A stretch of 64,000 nt of DNA from JACRDG01 sp963760985 (GCA_963760985.1 CAVXFM010000016.1:434001-498000); one strand, 5' to 3'; positions 35,744 to 46,219 are shown, counted from the stretch's first letter. Made by a program: numbers and translations. Notes: generated by a model not told the origin, from the sequence alone.

Positions 35744-37270
35744 ATGTCCAAGCAAAAGGTGAGCGCAAAGGCAATAGTGACCGACATCAGGTCAGGGATT
35801 TCTGATGAAGACCTGAAGGCAAAGTATAATCTCACCCCCAGGGGCCTTGAGTCTCTTTTCGCCAAATTGATCGAAAAGAACCTCCTGACCGGTGCGGAAA
35901 TATCCGGCCGCGGCCGGGTTCAGTCAAAGACCGGTGAGACTGACCGGCTGCCGTCGAGCCCGCTGCCTCCGACGGGAACCCCGGAACCTGGAATCGATCC
36001 GAAATTGGCCGAAGAAGTTGCTGACCAGGTACGAAGAGGGACCCACAAGAACGAGCTGATGGTGAAATTCGGTCTGAGCCCCAGCCAGTTACAGAACCTT
36101 ATGGAGGAACTGGTTCGGTTGGGGTACCTTTCTGCCGAAGAACTCGAGGCGACAAAGCCCCGGAAAACCAAGCAGTGCCCGCACTGTGCGGGAACGATGG
36201 CCGAGGGTGATGCGCAATGCATGCATTGTGGCAAAGATCCGAATGAACCAATTGCTCCCGCTGCGGACGACTTTCCTGAACCGGACGCTGAGGCGCTACA
36301 ATCCGAGAACATTTCATACGAGAAATATTGCGCGTGGGAAGACAGGCGCAACCAGGGAACAATCCAAGGGTACATCCAGACAGCGACAAAGTGCCTTTTA
36401 TCGCCCTCCGATTTCTTCTCCAGGCTCCCGTTGGACGGAGGGTACCTGTCTCCCATACTTTTTGGTGCCATGTCTATCGTGGTAGCCGTCTTCTTTACGG
36501 CACTCTGGATTCAACTCTTCAAGGGCGGAATCGGCGCATTTGGCCTGATAGGGTTGTTCATTGTTCTCTCGGTTATTTTCGTGCTTTCTGCGGTCTTCAT
36601 CCCGATCAGCCTGTTCCTTTGGAGCCTGCTCATCCACGGCACCCTCTTGGCGTTGAAAGGAGAGCAAAGCGGTTTTCAGGCCACGTTCCGGGCAGTTTCC
36701 TATTCCGGTGTCACCAGCATTTTCTCAGCCATACCCGTGGTTGGTCCGATTGCTACAGCTCTGTGGGGCAATTGCCTGACCGTGATCGGTATCCGGGAGA
36801 CGCATGATACCACCACGGGCAAGGCCGCGGGAGCGGTACTGATACCTCTCGCGGGGGTCCTGTTGGTAGGCCTGCTCTTTGGGGTAGTGTTCTCGCATTC
36901 CGGCTCACGGGCGAAGGCCGTGCGAGGGCATCCGGGGAACGCGGTGTTGCAGCAAGGTGGAGCGGCCCTTCCCGCGGAGGTTTGCACTGCCATTGAAAGC
37001 TTTGCCGAACGAGTGGACTCCGCAATGACCCTAGGCACGGTCAGACAAGCGCAACCGGAAATGGTGAGGGCCTTGCAGGAACTGAACGGGCACTTGAAGA
37101 GGCTCCCGGACCAGAAGCTGGCCAATGAGGTCAGGACGAAGGCCGCGGCATTTGCCACGGTGCGTCTCACGACTATGCTGGCTCAGGAAAAGTTGGGACA
37201 GTCGATCCCTCAAGCGCAAGAGAAGCTTGAAGACAGCCGTGCTGCCTTGGACGCCCTGTGCGGAAAGTGA
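35744..37270 (+). CDS. Membrane protein with duplicated helix-turn-helix-like repeats, zinc ribbon and Yip1-like domain
   Basis: 508 residues. Two N-terminal repeats of the form DLKAKYNLTPRGLESLFAKL and NELMVKFGLSPSQLQNLMEE look like helix-turn-helix oligomer units. A zinc ribbon follows (CPHCAGTMAEGDAQCMHCG, about residues 145-163). Residues about 220-385 hold five hydrophobic segments of Yip1 type. The C-terminal 120 residues are a soluble helical domain. It may be a scaffold or sensor at the inner membrane; no specific function is known. Confidence 0.7.
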   Translation: MSKQKVSAKAIVTDIRSGISDEDLKAKYNLTPRGLESLFAKLIEKNLLTGAEISGRGRVQSKTGETDRLPSSPLPPTGTPEPGIDPKLAEEVADQVRRGTHKNELMVKFGLSPSQLQNLMEELVRLGYLSAEELEATKPRKTKQCPHCAGTMAEGDAQCMHCGKDPNEPIAPAADDFPEPDAEALQSENISYEKYCAWEDRRNQGTIQGYIQTATKCLLSPSDFFSRLPLDGGYLSPILFGAMSIVVAVFFTALWIQLFKGGIGAFGLIGLFIVLSVIFVLSAVFIPISLFLWSLLIHGTLLALKGEQSGFQATFRAVSYSGVTSIFSAIPVVGPIATALWGNCLTVIGIRETHDTTTGKAAGAVLIPLAGVLLVGLLFGVVFSHSGSRAKAVRGHPGNAVLQQGGAALPAEVCTAIESFAERVDSAMTLGTVRQAQPEMVRALQELNGHLKRLPDQKLANEVRTKAAAFATVRLTTMLAQEKLGQSIPQAQEKLEDSRAALDALCGK

Positions 37271-37387
37271 TGCCGATTCGCAGTCACCTATCTCAGGTCG
37301 CATCCTGTGTCCTGTCATACCGGTGAAGGTGCGTTCCCATGAGAAGACGTGCGTCACGAGTCCGCGCGGGATTGCGGGCATTACGGA

Positions 37388-37795
37388 TCAGGTCACATCG
37401 ATGAGTAGGCTCCCCTCACTCTCTTCGTGAGGGTAGACCCGGATCGGCCCTTTGGCCGGCCCGGTGAGCTTTTTGCCTTGATAATCGAAAGTAGAATGAC
37501 TCACGCTGCAGCAGCGGAGCGTTTGGCCATCCGGCTCAGGGTCGAGCTTGCGTCCCATGTGGGTGCAGCGGTTCTCGACGCACAAAAAACCACGGTCAGG
37601 CTTTCTCACCACCAGCATGGGCACGCGAAGGCCCTTGCCTTGAAGCAGAACAGCTCCGCCCGGGGCTTGCAGTTCCGGTACGTGAGTAATTGCAACCGCA
37701 ACTTTCGAGCCTCGTACATCCCACATGCTGGGGTCCAGAGGCTTGGTTCTACATATTCCTGCCACTGATTTGAGAAAATTCACCACGAATGACAT
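37388..37795 (-). CDS. Rieske-type 2Fe-2S protein with unusual ligand spacing
   Basis: 135 residues from 37795. The small Rieske domain is recognisable from VENRCTHMGRKLDPEPDG (box 1, CxHxG) and LRCCSVSHSTFDYQGK (box 2). Box 2 normally reads CxxH, whereas here it is C-SVS-H or C-CSVS-H. KGPIRVYPHEE closes the domain like Rieske ferredoxins. There is no membrane segment, so it is a cytosolic ferredoxin-like electron carrier or a degenerate one. Confidence 0.72.
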   Translation of the reverse strand: MSFVVNFLKSVAGICRTKPLDPSMWDVRGSKVAVAITHVPELQAPGGAVLLQGKGLRVPMLVVRKPDRGFLCVENRCTHMGRKLDPEPDGQTLRCCSVSHSTFDYQGKKLTGPAKGPIRVYPHEESEGSLLIDVT

Positions 37796-37967
37796 GTCAT
37801 CTCCCGTTCCCCCCACGGAAACGCAAAGCGGTCAGGAACATATGCGACAGGCCGTGCGGATCGTTGGATTATCCGGCCATGCGACAAGGACCGATGACTG
37901 ACGCAGCGCTGCAAGGCAAAATCCCGTCGCCCCAACTTCTCGTTACGCTCTTCACACTCTTGATCGA

Positions 37968-38948
37968 TCACTCTTTGAAGAATTCAGGATAGAGCCTCCT
38001 GGCGCATTCGGGACAAATACTGTGGCTGAATTCCGCCTCAGAATGGTCTCGTATGTACGCCTCAATCTGTTGCCAGTATCCTTGATCGTCGCGTATCTTC
38101 TTGCATGATGCACAGATCGGCAAGAGACCGCTCAGTTTCTTGACCTGGCCCAGAGCCTCCCGAAGGTCAACGACCAGCCCTTCCTTTTCCTGTTCCGCGC
38201 GCTTGCGCTCGGCAATTTCCAGCGTCAACTCTTCGTTTGTCCTGCGAAGTTCCGCGGTGCGCCGCTCCACCCGTTTCTCAAGGTCCTGTCTGAGTTTCTC
38301 GTTCTCTTGGAGCTGCACTTTCTCCCTTGTGAGGTCCTCAACGAGCACAAGCACGTACCTCTCGTTGAGTATTCTGATGGGGCGGAAAGTCATTCGGGCC
38401 CAGACCATTGCATCGTCGATTCTGAGCGTTCCTTCCCCTACGCGGGGAGTTCTGTCGGAAAAGACCTCTCCCAGAAGGGAGTCGACTCTTTTCGCTGCGG
38501 GCGTGACTCCCACAAGGCTCGAAAAGGGCTTGCCTTGAACCTTTTCGTATTCAGGAGTAAACATGCCGCACGCCTGATTTGCCACGGTGATAGTGAGAGT
38601 TTCGTCAATCAGGAACGTAGGAATCGGTAGTGCCTGGACTACCTTGCCGAAAGTAGTGGCCCATATCCCGCTTCTCACGTCAAAGCTGCCGGAAGCGGTT
38701 AAATCCCGAGTAAACAATGATTTCAGCTCAATCGACTCTGTGGTCTCATAACCGACGCGCAGAGGCTTCGGGGCTTCATCCAGTTCGGAGAAAGCGCCGA
38801 AAGGGAGAAATTCCATCGCACTCGTTTCGAGCGGACCCGCATCAAGACTGATTCCCCCCGATTGCTCTGCTTCCAGCGCGGCAACACGATTGCGAAGTTC
38901 TTCCAACTCCATAAGCAGTTCGCTCCTGGTCTTTGCCGCGTCATCCAT
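37968..38948 (-). CDS. PAS-domain protein with coiled coil and C-terminal zinc-binding motif
   Basis: 326 residues from 38948, behind AGGAGGCAGTG. An N-terminal coiled coil (ELLMELEELRNRVAALEAE) is followed by a PAS domain (residues about 100-215; IPTFLIDETLTITVANQAC). A long coiled coil then leads to LPICASCKKIRDDQGYWQQI ... HSICPECARRLYPEFF, a CxxC...CPEC module seen at the end of many PAS and response-regulator proteins. There is no histidine kinase or GGDEF domain, so output is probably by protein interaction. Confidence 0.75.
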   Translation of the reverse strand: MDDAAKTRSELLMELEELRNRVAALEAEQSGGISLDAGPLETSAMEFLPFGAFSELDEAPKPLRVGYETTESIELKSLFTRDLTASGSFDVRSGIWATTFGKVVQALPIPTFLIDETLTITVANQACGMFTPEYEKVQGKPFSSLVGVTPAAKRVDSLLGEVFSDRTPRVGEGTLRIDDAMVWARMTFRPIRILNERYVLVLVEDLTREKVQLQENEKLRQDLEKRVERRTAELRRTNEELTLEIAERKRAEQEKEGLVVDLREALGQVKKLSGLLPICASCKKIRDDQGYWQQIEAYIRDHSEAEFSHSICPECARRLYPEFFKE

Positions 38949-39204
38949 CACTGCCTCCTGCATGCCAGCTCCTTACACATGTATGAACTGAGACCACCGA
39001 GGACTCGCACGGTTTCATGAGGTGCGTGCATGATGATAATCAGGAAAAAATATTGTGAATTGCCATACCCTGTATCGCGGTGTTTTGCAAGAACCGTGAC
39101 GCATCTTTGTGAATTCGTCACGGAAGGCAACGTATCCTCCTCACGAATGGTTCCGATCCACCTCTCATGCCGATTTCGCTTTTGAATATATGACTTTTTG
39201 CAGG

Positions 39205-39290
39205 CTTCCGTCTGGGGTCTTCGCTACGGAGGACGCAAAGCCGTCTCATCACTTCGCTTAGGAGAGCCCCAGCGGTCGAGTCTTACTCGG
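39205..39290 (+). repeat. Repeat family B, copy 4
   Basis: Arms CTGGGG (39212-39217) and CCCCAG (39267-39272) enclose the strongly conserved core GGACGCAAAGCCGTCTCATC and ACTTCGCT. The tail GAGTCTTACTCGGATGAA follows. It abuts repeat C copy 2. Confidence 0.7.
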
Positions 39291-39291
39291 A

Positions 39292-39452
39292 TGAACTCCC
39301 ATGACCTGGAGTGTCACAACGAACCATGAAAATGGCACCCTGTCCAGCGACCAGCAGGAGCTGGCAAGTGCCTGAAGTTCTTGGGGATGGGGGTTTGGGG
39401 GAGGGCCCTTCTTTCAAGAAGGGCCTTCCCCCAAAAATGCATTTTCATAGGA
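39292..39452 (+). repeat. Repeat family C, copy 2 (123-bp TIR element)
   Basis: Terminal repeats ATGAAAATG (39326) and GCATTTTCAT (39439-39448) bound a core of exactly the same length as copy 1. The central stem is kept, and the flanking pairs change from TTCGGGGG/CCCCCGAA in copy 1 to TTTGGGGG/CCCCCAAA here, a compensatory change. Confidence 0.75.
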
Positions 39453-39775
39453 CGCGACTCAGTATCGGAGCCTCCCACACGTCCGAAGAAAGAAGCGCTG
39501 TTTCCTTTTCCCTCTCCCGATTCTGTGCAAATATATGCCTGGGCCTTGACGACGACCGTGCTTTTCAGTGGAGCATTCGTACCAGCCTGGATATGGTTGT
39601 GGTATCGTTTCAGGGAGGAGAAACCAAGCGGGGGGATAGCGGACCGCCGCATGCATTTTTCATGACGTGCATTACGGTGGAAAAACAAGGATGTCCATTA
39701 CTTGGAGCGACCTTGCTCTTACGACCATCACGGATTTCAGCCCTCGTGAGCGAGGTACATACTGGGCCATAGACC

Positions 39776-40630
39776 ATGCTCGTTGATTGCCATTGTCATA
39801 TCTTCACCACACGCATCGTCGAAAACATGGAGGCCAGACCCGCTCTGGCAAATGAATTGCATTTGAATGTGCGAGGAGCGATTCCCTTGCTGAGCCCGAA
39901 TGCCTTGCAACAGTCCGCGGAGGCAAACGGCATTGACGTGTGCGTGATGCTGCCGAGCACTGGACCGGAGCGGATACGAGCCGAAAACGACCGGTTCATG
40001 GGATGGTGTGCCGAGTTCTCCCGACTCCGCACCCTTGCGACCCTGCACCCGCTCATGAAAGACGTTTCTCGTGAAATGCGTCGGATCTTTGATCGCGGAA
40101 TACATGGATTCAAGTTTTCCAGCTTTTCTCAGCGGTTTGACCTGGCATCTGCTGCAACCAAAGACATGTTGCATGAAATCGAAGGCTTGGGCAGAGAACG
40201 AGGCATGAGACCCACTTTGGTATTTGATACGTTCGTCAAGGCCGACGTGTATTTGGGAGCCACTCCTCAACACGTCACGACACCGTGCAAACTTGCGGCG
40301 CTGGTTCACCAGTATCCGGAGATCAATTTCATCGCAGCGCACATGGGTGGGCTGCTGTGCGATTTCGACGAACTCCGCGGGGATTTACTCCCTGCACCGA
40401 ATCTCTATTTGGATACCTCCAATGCTGCTCATACGCTCACAGAGGGTCAGTTCGTCGAGCTTTTGCGTACGCATGGATCGTCGCACATATTGTTCGGCAC
40501 CGATTGGCCGTGGTTCGACCATGCATCTGAATTGGCGATGATAGCATCACTTCTGAAACGCGCGGGGTACGATACAGAGGGCGAGGCAGGAGTCTTTGGA
40601 GAAAACGCTCGTCATTTACTGGGGTTTTGA
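39776..40630 (+). CDS. Amidohydrolase-2 family metal-dependent hydrolase
   Basis: 284 residues, TIM-barrel type. MLVDCHCHIF is the N-terminal HxH metal site; FIAAHMGG carries the later His and HILFGTDWPWFD the metal-binding Asp. EIEGLGRERGMRPTLVFDT and GENARHLLGF are typical of the family (uronate isomerase, ACMSD and gamma-resorcylate decarboxylase relatives). It is a cytosolic hydrolase or decarboxylase with unknown substrate. The ribosome site is poor, and the first 30 bases lie close to repeat C copy 2. Confidence 0.82.
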   Translation: MLVDCHCHIFTTRIVENMEARPALANELHLNVRGAIPLLSPNALQQSAEANGIDVCVMLPSTGPERIRAENDRFMGWCAEFSRLRTLATLHPLMKDVSREMRRIFDRGIHGFKFSSFSQRFDLASAATKDMLHEIEGLGRERGMRPTLVFDTFVKADVYLGATPQHVTTPCKLAALVHQYPEINFIAAHMGGLLCDFDELRGDLLPAPNLYLDTSNAAHTLTEGQFVELLRTHGSSHILFGTDWPWFDHASELAMIASLLKRAGYDTEGEAGVFGENARHLLGF

Positions 40631-41230
40631 TGACTCCTAAGGAGGATAAGGAAAAACCACGGAACACGTGACAGGTGCTGAGTGTCCAACCAACTGAGGC
40701 GTAGGACTGGCAAATACCCCCGCTGCTGGTGTCTCAGGCTGGCCTGACCCATTCCTCAGATTGATGGCCACGCTGGGAGATGTTCCTTGAGAACCCTACG
40801 CTCTCGCGTTGTACCTCCCCAGGGGAAACAGCCCGTCGGAAACCATAGGCCGCAGGTCTTCTGACCGTGTGCGCCAATTCAGATGATGCTGGGGAGCAGC
40901 GGATGTTCTTTCAGAGTGTAGCCAAACTGGTTGTTCGTCGCACACGAGGATGTGGTCGCCTGTCTCACTGGTTGCGTTGACTATCATCACACAGACACGA
41001 CTTTGGCAACCAGTATCACGCTTTCAGAGCGTGTCTGATACCGATGTGCGATCACGTAAGTGACTTTGACCTGCTGGCGGCATGCCTCTGAAGCGGAGTC
41101 AGGCCGGGCCGTTCGTAGCGTAAGAGGTTTGCCGCCAGTGTTGCACGCTTGAAAACGCATTGGCATGACCCGCGGCAACGGTCCGTTGTCCGTTCCGGAC
41201 GTAAATCGAATCACATGAAGGAGGGGAAAG
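40631..41230. other. Intergenic interval
   Basis: 600 bases with no supported gene or repeat copy. The end carries GAAGGAGGGG, the ribosome site of the SpoIIAA-like gene. Confidence 0.35.
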
Positions 41231-41590
41231 ATGATCGAAGTGATGCCTGAATCGATTGGCGCTTTACTGGTGGTAAAGGCAACAGAAAAGCTCACCGATG
41301 CGGATTACAAAGAGGTTTGGATTCCGAAGTTGGAGGAACTCATCAAGCAATTTGGAAAGATCAAAGCCGTTCTGTACCTCACCAAAGACTTCCGCGGTTG
41401 GGAACTACACGCGGCATGGGACGATGCGGCCTTCGGCTTGAAGCACAGAAACGATTTTGAGAAGCTAGCCGTGGTCGGCGCGGGCAAATGGATCGAATGG
41501 GGCACGAAACTGGCTTCGCACCTCATGGGCGGCGAGATCAAGACCTTTTCCGAGGAACAATTGCAGGAAGCTTTGGACTGGGCAAAATAG
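41231..41590 (+). CDS. STAS/SpoIIAA-like protein
   Basis: 119 residues, ATG behind GAAGGAGGGGAAAG. The SpoIIAA-like (DUF3478) fold is seen in GALLVVKATEKLTDADYKEV, then LEELIKQFGKIKAVLYLTKDF, HAAWDDAAFGLKHRNDFEKL and WIEWGTKLASHLMGGEIKTF. Single-domain proteins of this family occur widely without known partners and may bind lipids or nucleotides. It is convergent with a small membrane protein gene across a clear hairpin. Confidence 0.85.
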   Translation: MIEVMPESIGALLVVKATEKLTDADYKEVWIPKLEELIKQFGKIKAVLYLTKDFRGWELHAAWDDAAFGLKHRNDFEKLAVVGAGKWIEWGTKLASHLMGGEIKTFSEEQLQEALDWAK

Positions 41591-41602
41591 CGGTACCGCA
41601 CT

Positions 41603-41650
41603 CCTGGGATTCTCGCTTCCGGATTCGGCTACCGTCGAGACGATCCCAGG
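41603..41650. terminator. Hairpin between convergent genes
   Basis: CCTGGGAT (41603-41610) pairs with ATCCCAGG (41643-41650), with an inner CTCG/CGAG pair. It lies 13 bases after the SpoIIAA-like stop and 30 bases before the stop of the opposing small gene, so it probably ends both transcripts. Confidence 0.55.
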
Positions 41651-41679
41651 AAACCCATGCTGCCGAGTCCTGGGGGCTG

Positions 41680-41866
41680 TCAGGCTCCCTCGATTGGTGA
41701 CTCGGGTTTTGCTACAGCAGTCGCAGGAATGTGAGAGCGGTTGATCTGAGACTTTGCCGCAGGCTCCTTGAAGACGAAGGTCCTCAAGATACGCGAGTCC
41801 TATCACCCCGCAAAGTACGGCAACTGCCACTATGGCTGCAACGAGCTTCAACTTTCGTATGCGCAT
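41680..41866 (-). CDS. Small membrane-anchored protein (probable frameshift)
   Basis: About 61 residues if one base near 41770 is removed: MRIRKLKLVAAIVAVAVLCG starts a single N-terminal helix, then EDLRL joins KEPAAKSQINRS in the next frame before a stop. The ATG has GGGGAG nine bases upstream. Without the repair the frame runs on 133 residues, antisense through the SpoIIAA-like gene. No family is recognised. Confidence 0.4.
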
Positions 41867-41951
41867 CGTACGCTCCCCGGTTCAAGTTGGAGGCCGTCAA
41901 AACGTGTTTGTTCAGGGATACGCGGACACACGGTATGCCTCTCCGGTATAC

Positions 41952-43269
41952 TCAAAGGGAGAATTGCTCCGTGTGCATGTGGTCGTAAGGAACACCTTCA
42001 GCTCTCAGGATCTTTATCACTTCTGCGGTCATCGTAGGAGGGCTGCAGATGAAGAATGCTCGGGCTGGGAGGGAATTCCCCAGGAATCGCCTCATCTTTT
42101 CCCGGTCCAAGTGGCCCTTTTCCCCGTCCCACTCAGGGCTCGGTCGGGTCAGCACGTGGACGACCTTGAGCCGAGGTCTGTGGCCCGCTTCCATGGTTTT
42201 CAGCTCTTCACGAAATACGATATCCTTTTCGGTCCGGTTCACACAGAACAACGTCACATCCGCGTCCGAGTCAGTGTCGCGCATGTGTCTCAACATAGCC
42301 ATCAGCGGCGTGATTCCGATGCCGCCCGCGATGAACGCGAACTCTTTGTGACCAGGATGAAGTACGTTACGAGAAACGCCCGAACGGTCCCTGCACCAAG
42401 GCTTTGTCTCCGGGCTTGGTCAGTCCTATGGTCTTGGTAAAATCGCCGGATTCTTTTATCGTGGAGCTGATGTAGTCCTGCTGAGTGGGACTTGAAGAAA
42501 TGGTCCAGTGGTGCTCCTCCACGGGGAGCCCTCCTCCGCGATACAACGTGACAAAATGGAATTGACCCGGAATATACTCATATATATTCTGCCCCGAAGG
42601 CGGAGCGAACTTTATGTCCCATACGTGGGAAGTCTCCTGCCGCACTTCCGCCACGGTATACGGATTGCGGCCGAGCGCAATGGGCTTGAAGATCTTGTGA
42701 TACGTGAACGCGGAGAAAGCCATGGTCACCAGGACAACCCACAGTATCTGTATCGACCGAGGGCCCATATCGTAACCGCCCCACCAGCTGTGAACAAACA
42801 CAGCCGCCACGATGACCGCGGCCAAAATGTAGTGAATCCGTCGCCACAGCTCGAATCCGATACCAAGGGGGCGTCTGAACACGCTGCACAGGGCGTGTCC
42901 CAAGAGAAGCACTAACGTTACCCTGCCCACCCAGTAGTACCATTCCAGGTCGAGTTTGGTAAGTAAAGACCATCCCATGCCCCCTTGAGCCATGAGCGTC
43001 GGATGAAGCAGCAAGAGCGCAGCGACGAAAACCCCCATGAATCGGTGAAAACGGGAAACTATGTCCAGGCCGAATGGTTGTTCAATCGTTCTGAGGCGGG
43101 CAGCCAATACGGGCTGCAATAAGATAACGCCAAAGGCAGCGAGTCCTGCTCCCCTGCCTATCTCGAAAACCACTGAGTAATCCCCGGGCACGCGCAAGGC
43201 CGCGATCAATATAATGGCAGCGTTTGCCACCACTACATAGAGCGCGATAAGGATGCAGGCTCCCCACAC
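41952..43269 (-). CDS. Ferric-reductase-like flavocytochrome (one frameshift)
   Basis: About 438 residues. GTG start at 43269 behind GGAGGTGG. Six hydrophobic segments form a FRD-type domain with haem-ligand His residues (SRFHRFMGVFVAALLLLHP; RRIHYILAAVIVAAVFVHSW). An FAD-binding barrel follows (YIPGQFHFVTLYRG, HHWTISSSPTQ, GPFGRFS), then an NAD-binding domain (FAFIAGGIGITPLMAML, RAFFICSPPTM). It should carry electrons from NAD(P)H across the membrane, as in ferric or sulfite/quinone reductases of the FNR type. The break near 42366 is in TCGTAACGTAC; removing an A gives FSYVLHPGH. Confidence 0.82.
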
Positions 43270-44138
43270 GATGCCACCTCCGCACACCGGAATTCACCCC
43301 TCCCGGGGTAGGCAACCATTGTCGTAAATGTCAGCACTATGTTGAACTATATAGCCTGATCGCCACCATGGCAAGTGGTACCGAGCGATTCTTTCAGGGG
43401 CTTACTCCTTTTCGTGAAAGCCCACGCAGCATGGGACCTTCTGCGGTGGGCGCTCACAAGACATATGTGGACAAACCGCGGGCAGATATTTTGGTACCGA
43501 GAGCCAAACGCAGCAATGCCAGGGTGCAGCAGGTCACACACTCAAGATTGGTACGTGGTTGAGGTTGTGCGCGTGTCAGGCGATCCGGCATGGGCAAAGG
43601 GAGGGATACCCAACAGGAGAGATTTCTTTGACACCTCGGAATTCTCATGATAATGACCAAAGGTAGTCACACTTGTCCCGGTTGGCCTTACGGTCCCCCC
43701 ACACGTTCTCTTGTTCGGGGGCCCCTCTGGATTTTTCGGCCATCTGTCGAACTACTGGAGATCGTCCAAGGATGTGCTTCGGATTCGGAGACCAGGTATC
43801 GCGCTTTCAGTGAGACGCCGGGCCCGGCGGGTTGTGAGTAACCATGCGGTCCCCAGGACGGCTTGGAAAGCAGGACGAGTTGCAGTGGATGAGTCTGTTG
43901 ACCCTCAGCTTGGGCAGGGGAAACGGGCTCGCTCGGAGAGACCGAGAAGAACCTCCCCAAGAAGGGAAGATGCGTCTGACACACTCCCAAGGAGCAGCCT
44001 CGTGCCCATATAATGGGCTGTACGAAGAACTCCGGAAGCCGTGAGCTGACGTGCAGGCAAAGATCGGGCACGCCGAAGCGTGAGGCACGTGGTGCGGAAC
44101 GCACCAAATCAAAGAGTCACCGTGGGGTGAATTGGCTC
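43270..44138. other. Long intergenic interval between divergent genes
   Basis: 869 bases. Several overlapping short ORFs but none with a ribosome site or domain. I see no copy of the named repeats. Confidence 0.4.
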
Positions 44139-46188
44139 ATGTCGAGAAGAAACCTGTTCCTCTGCCTCGTTGTCCTGGTAGCGTTGGTCAATATAGTGAA
44201 CCTGTTGCCTCTGCTCGACAGCCCGTACTTGGGAGACGACGCGTGGTGTGAGTCTACCCTGAAGGGGCTGGTGGAGCTTTCCGGTATCACTCTGCCCAAG
44301 CTGTGCTGGAATGTGGTGGTAGACTATGTAAGAGACGGCCGCTGGTATCCCGCGATTGTATACTACTATCCCGTGTTTTATTACCTGGACCGGTATTTGT
44401 ACAAATTGGCTACCCTGTTGTTTATCCTATCCAATATTTTTGTCTTCGGCTATTTTGTCTCTCTCACCACTTCGTCGAAGTCCGCTGGTCTCATTTCCGC
44501 CCTACTGCCGCCCCTCTTTTTTCAACTAAGGTTCTACCACGATCCGTTGCTTTCTTACTATTTTTTGATGCAGGTAGAGTTTCTCCTCCTCGTGGGGTCT
44601 CTGATCTTTTTCACGTGGCACCTGCGCAGCGGCCGGAAAGCGTATCTCGTAGGAAGTGTGGCGACATACGCTCTTTCTCTGCTGGTGTACGAAGCTTTCT
44701 ATGGATTCTTGGTCATGTATGGCGTGATCGCCTATTTTCATTTCGGGAGAAGCAACTTCCGCAAGATTGCAAAGGTGGTGCTTCCTTTTCTTGTGGTGTT
44801 CTGTCTGAACGCGTGTCTCATCCTCGTGATACGGTCCGTCTTTGTCGTACACTATGAGGGGATTCACCTGAACTTGGTCTTCAGCGACTGGATCTTGGCG
44901 TTCATGAAACAGCTCGTAGCGGCAGTGCCGTTGAGCTATTATACGCTGACCAACGCCTTCAGCGATACGCTTGAATACGCTCGTGTATACTTTGCAAACG
45001 ATTTGTTCGTGATCTTCTGTTTATGGGCCATAGCGTGGGGGTTTACCTCGCTGTTCTGTGCCGATGCCAGAGGGTCCGACACATCGATCACCTTAAGGCC
45101 TTTGATTTTACTGGGCCTGGGGTTCTGGGTCTTGCCCGCGCCGATTGTCACGCTTTCGGCAAAGTATCAGAAGGAGCTGACCTGGGGCCTTGGCTATCTC
45201 CCGGTCTATGTGTCCGGCTTCGGGCTCATGATGCTCGCGACTTTCCTGATTATGCAGGTGTACGTTGGCCTGACGAGCCTGGGGAACAGGTGGAGATTCG
45301 GTATCTTGGCCGGAATCGGCGCGATCGCGTGCCTCGTGTGCGTGATCAATTACAACAACAACCGGATCGTTTCTGCGCGCGTACAACTACAGCGAGCACT
45401 ACCACAGGGCGCTCATGGAACAAGCCATGGCAGGCGGCCTGATGCAAGCTGTGCCGGATGGATCGCACTTGATTTGCGGTCTTCCCCTCAGGAGTTGGGA
45501 CAGCCCTGCGTTTTTCAGAATGTTCTCAGGCCTGGCGTTGGAAGTTACCAAGCCGCTCGGCTTCCCTCCGGACGTGCACCTGGGAGTCACCAGGGCGGAA
45601 CAAGCCTTTGCAGCGTACCGGGTGCCCGGATCGCCTCATACTTACAGGTTCTGCAGCTCGCGAAGTCCCAAATGTACCTTGCTCAACTACAAGGCAGAAT
45701 TCGAAGGAATGGAAGGGCCGATTCTCGCAACCCGGAAATTGCCTGAGCGCGACGAGAAAAGTCGGCTGGTCTTCTTCCTGAAGTACGAGGCTCGGTCTCC
45801 GGGTCTTGGGTATGCGGTCCTAGGCCGATTGGTGAGTCTCAAAGCGGATAACGCCGAAATTTCTGCTCTCGCTTCGGACAGGGTATATATTTACGTGGGC
45901 ATACCGCTCGGATACCCCTATCGAGGCATCTGTGTGGCCGGAACCTGGGCTGACCGAGACTTTTTCCGTAGCTCGAAGTCGTTTCAGTTCACGGAAAAGG
46001 ATCTGGAACTCATTCAGTCGGACGCTCAAGGGAAACTGTTCAAGCTCCCACGCGAGAGAATGGCCCGTGAGGTAGACCCCCGGTCCATCGTGGTCACCAT
46101 GACCGCCAGTGCCTTGCACTTACCTCCGCGTTTACCTCATTACCACCTCCTGACCCGCCGCGGGCACCGTTATGGTGAAGCGCGTTGA
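44139..46188 (+). CDS. Large polytopic membrane protein (one frameshift)
   Basis: About 683 residues. An N-terminal half of about ten hydrophobic segments (NLFLCLVVLVALVNIVNLLP; PYLGDDAW near residue 28) resembles dolichyl-phosphate-mannose-dependent or ArnT-like glycosyltransferases, where an acidic pair follows the first helix. The C-terminal 260 residues are soluble, with no domain recognised (DSPAFFRMFSGLALEVTKPL, KSRLVFFLKYEARSPG). The halves are in different frames, joined at GTAC (45381-45384); removing one base gives VSARYNYSEHYHRALMEQ. A lipid-linked sugar transferase role is only suggestive. Confidence 0.6.
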
Positions 46189-46219
46189 GGATATCCCTCT
46201 TTCTTCCGTGCGCTCACCG

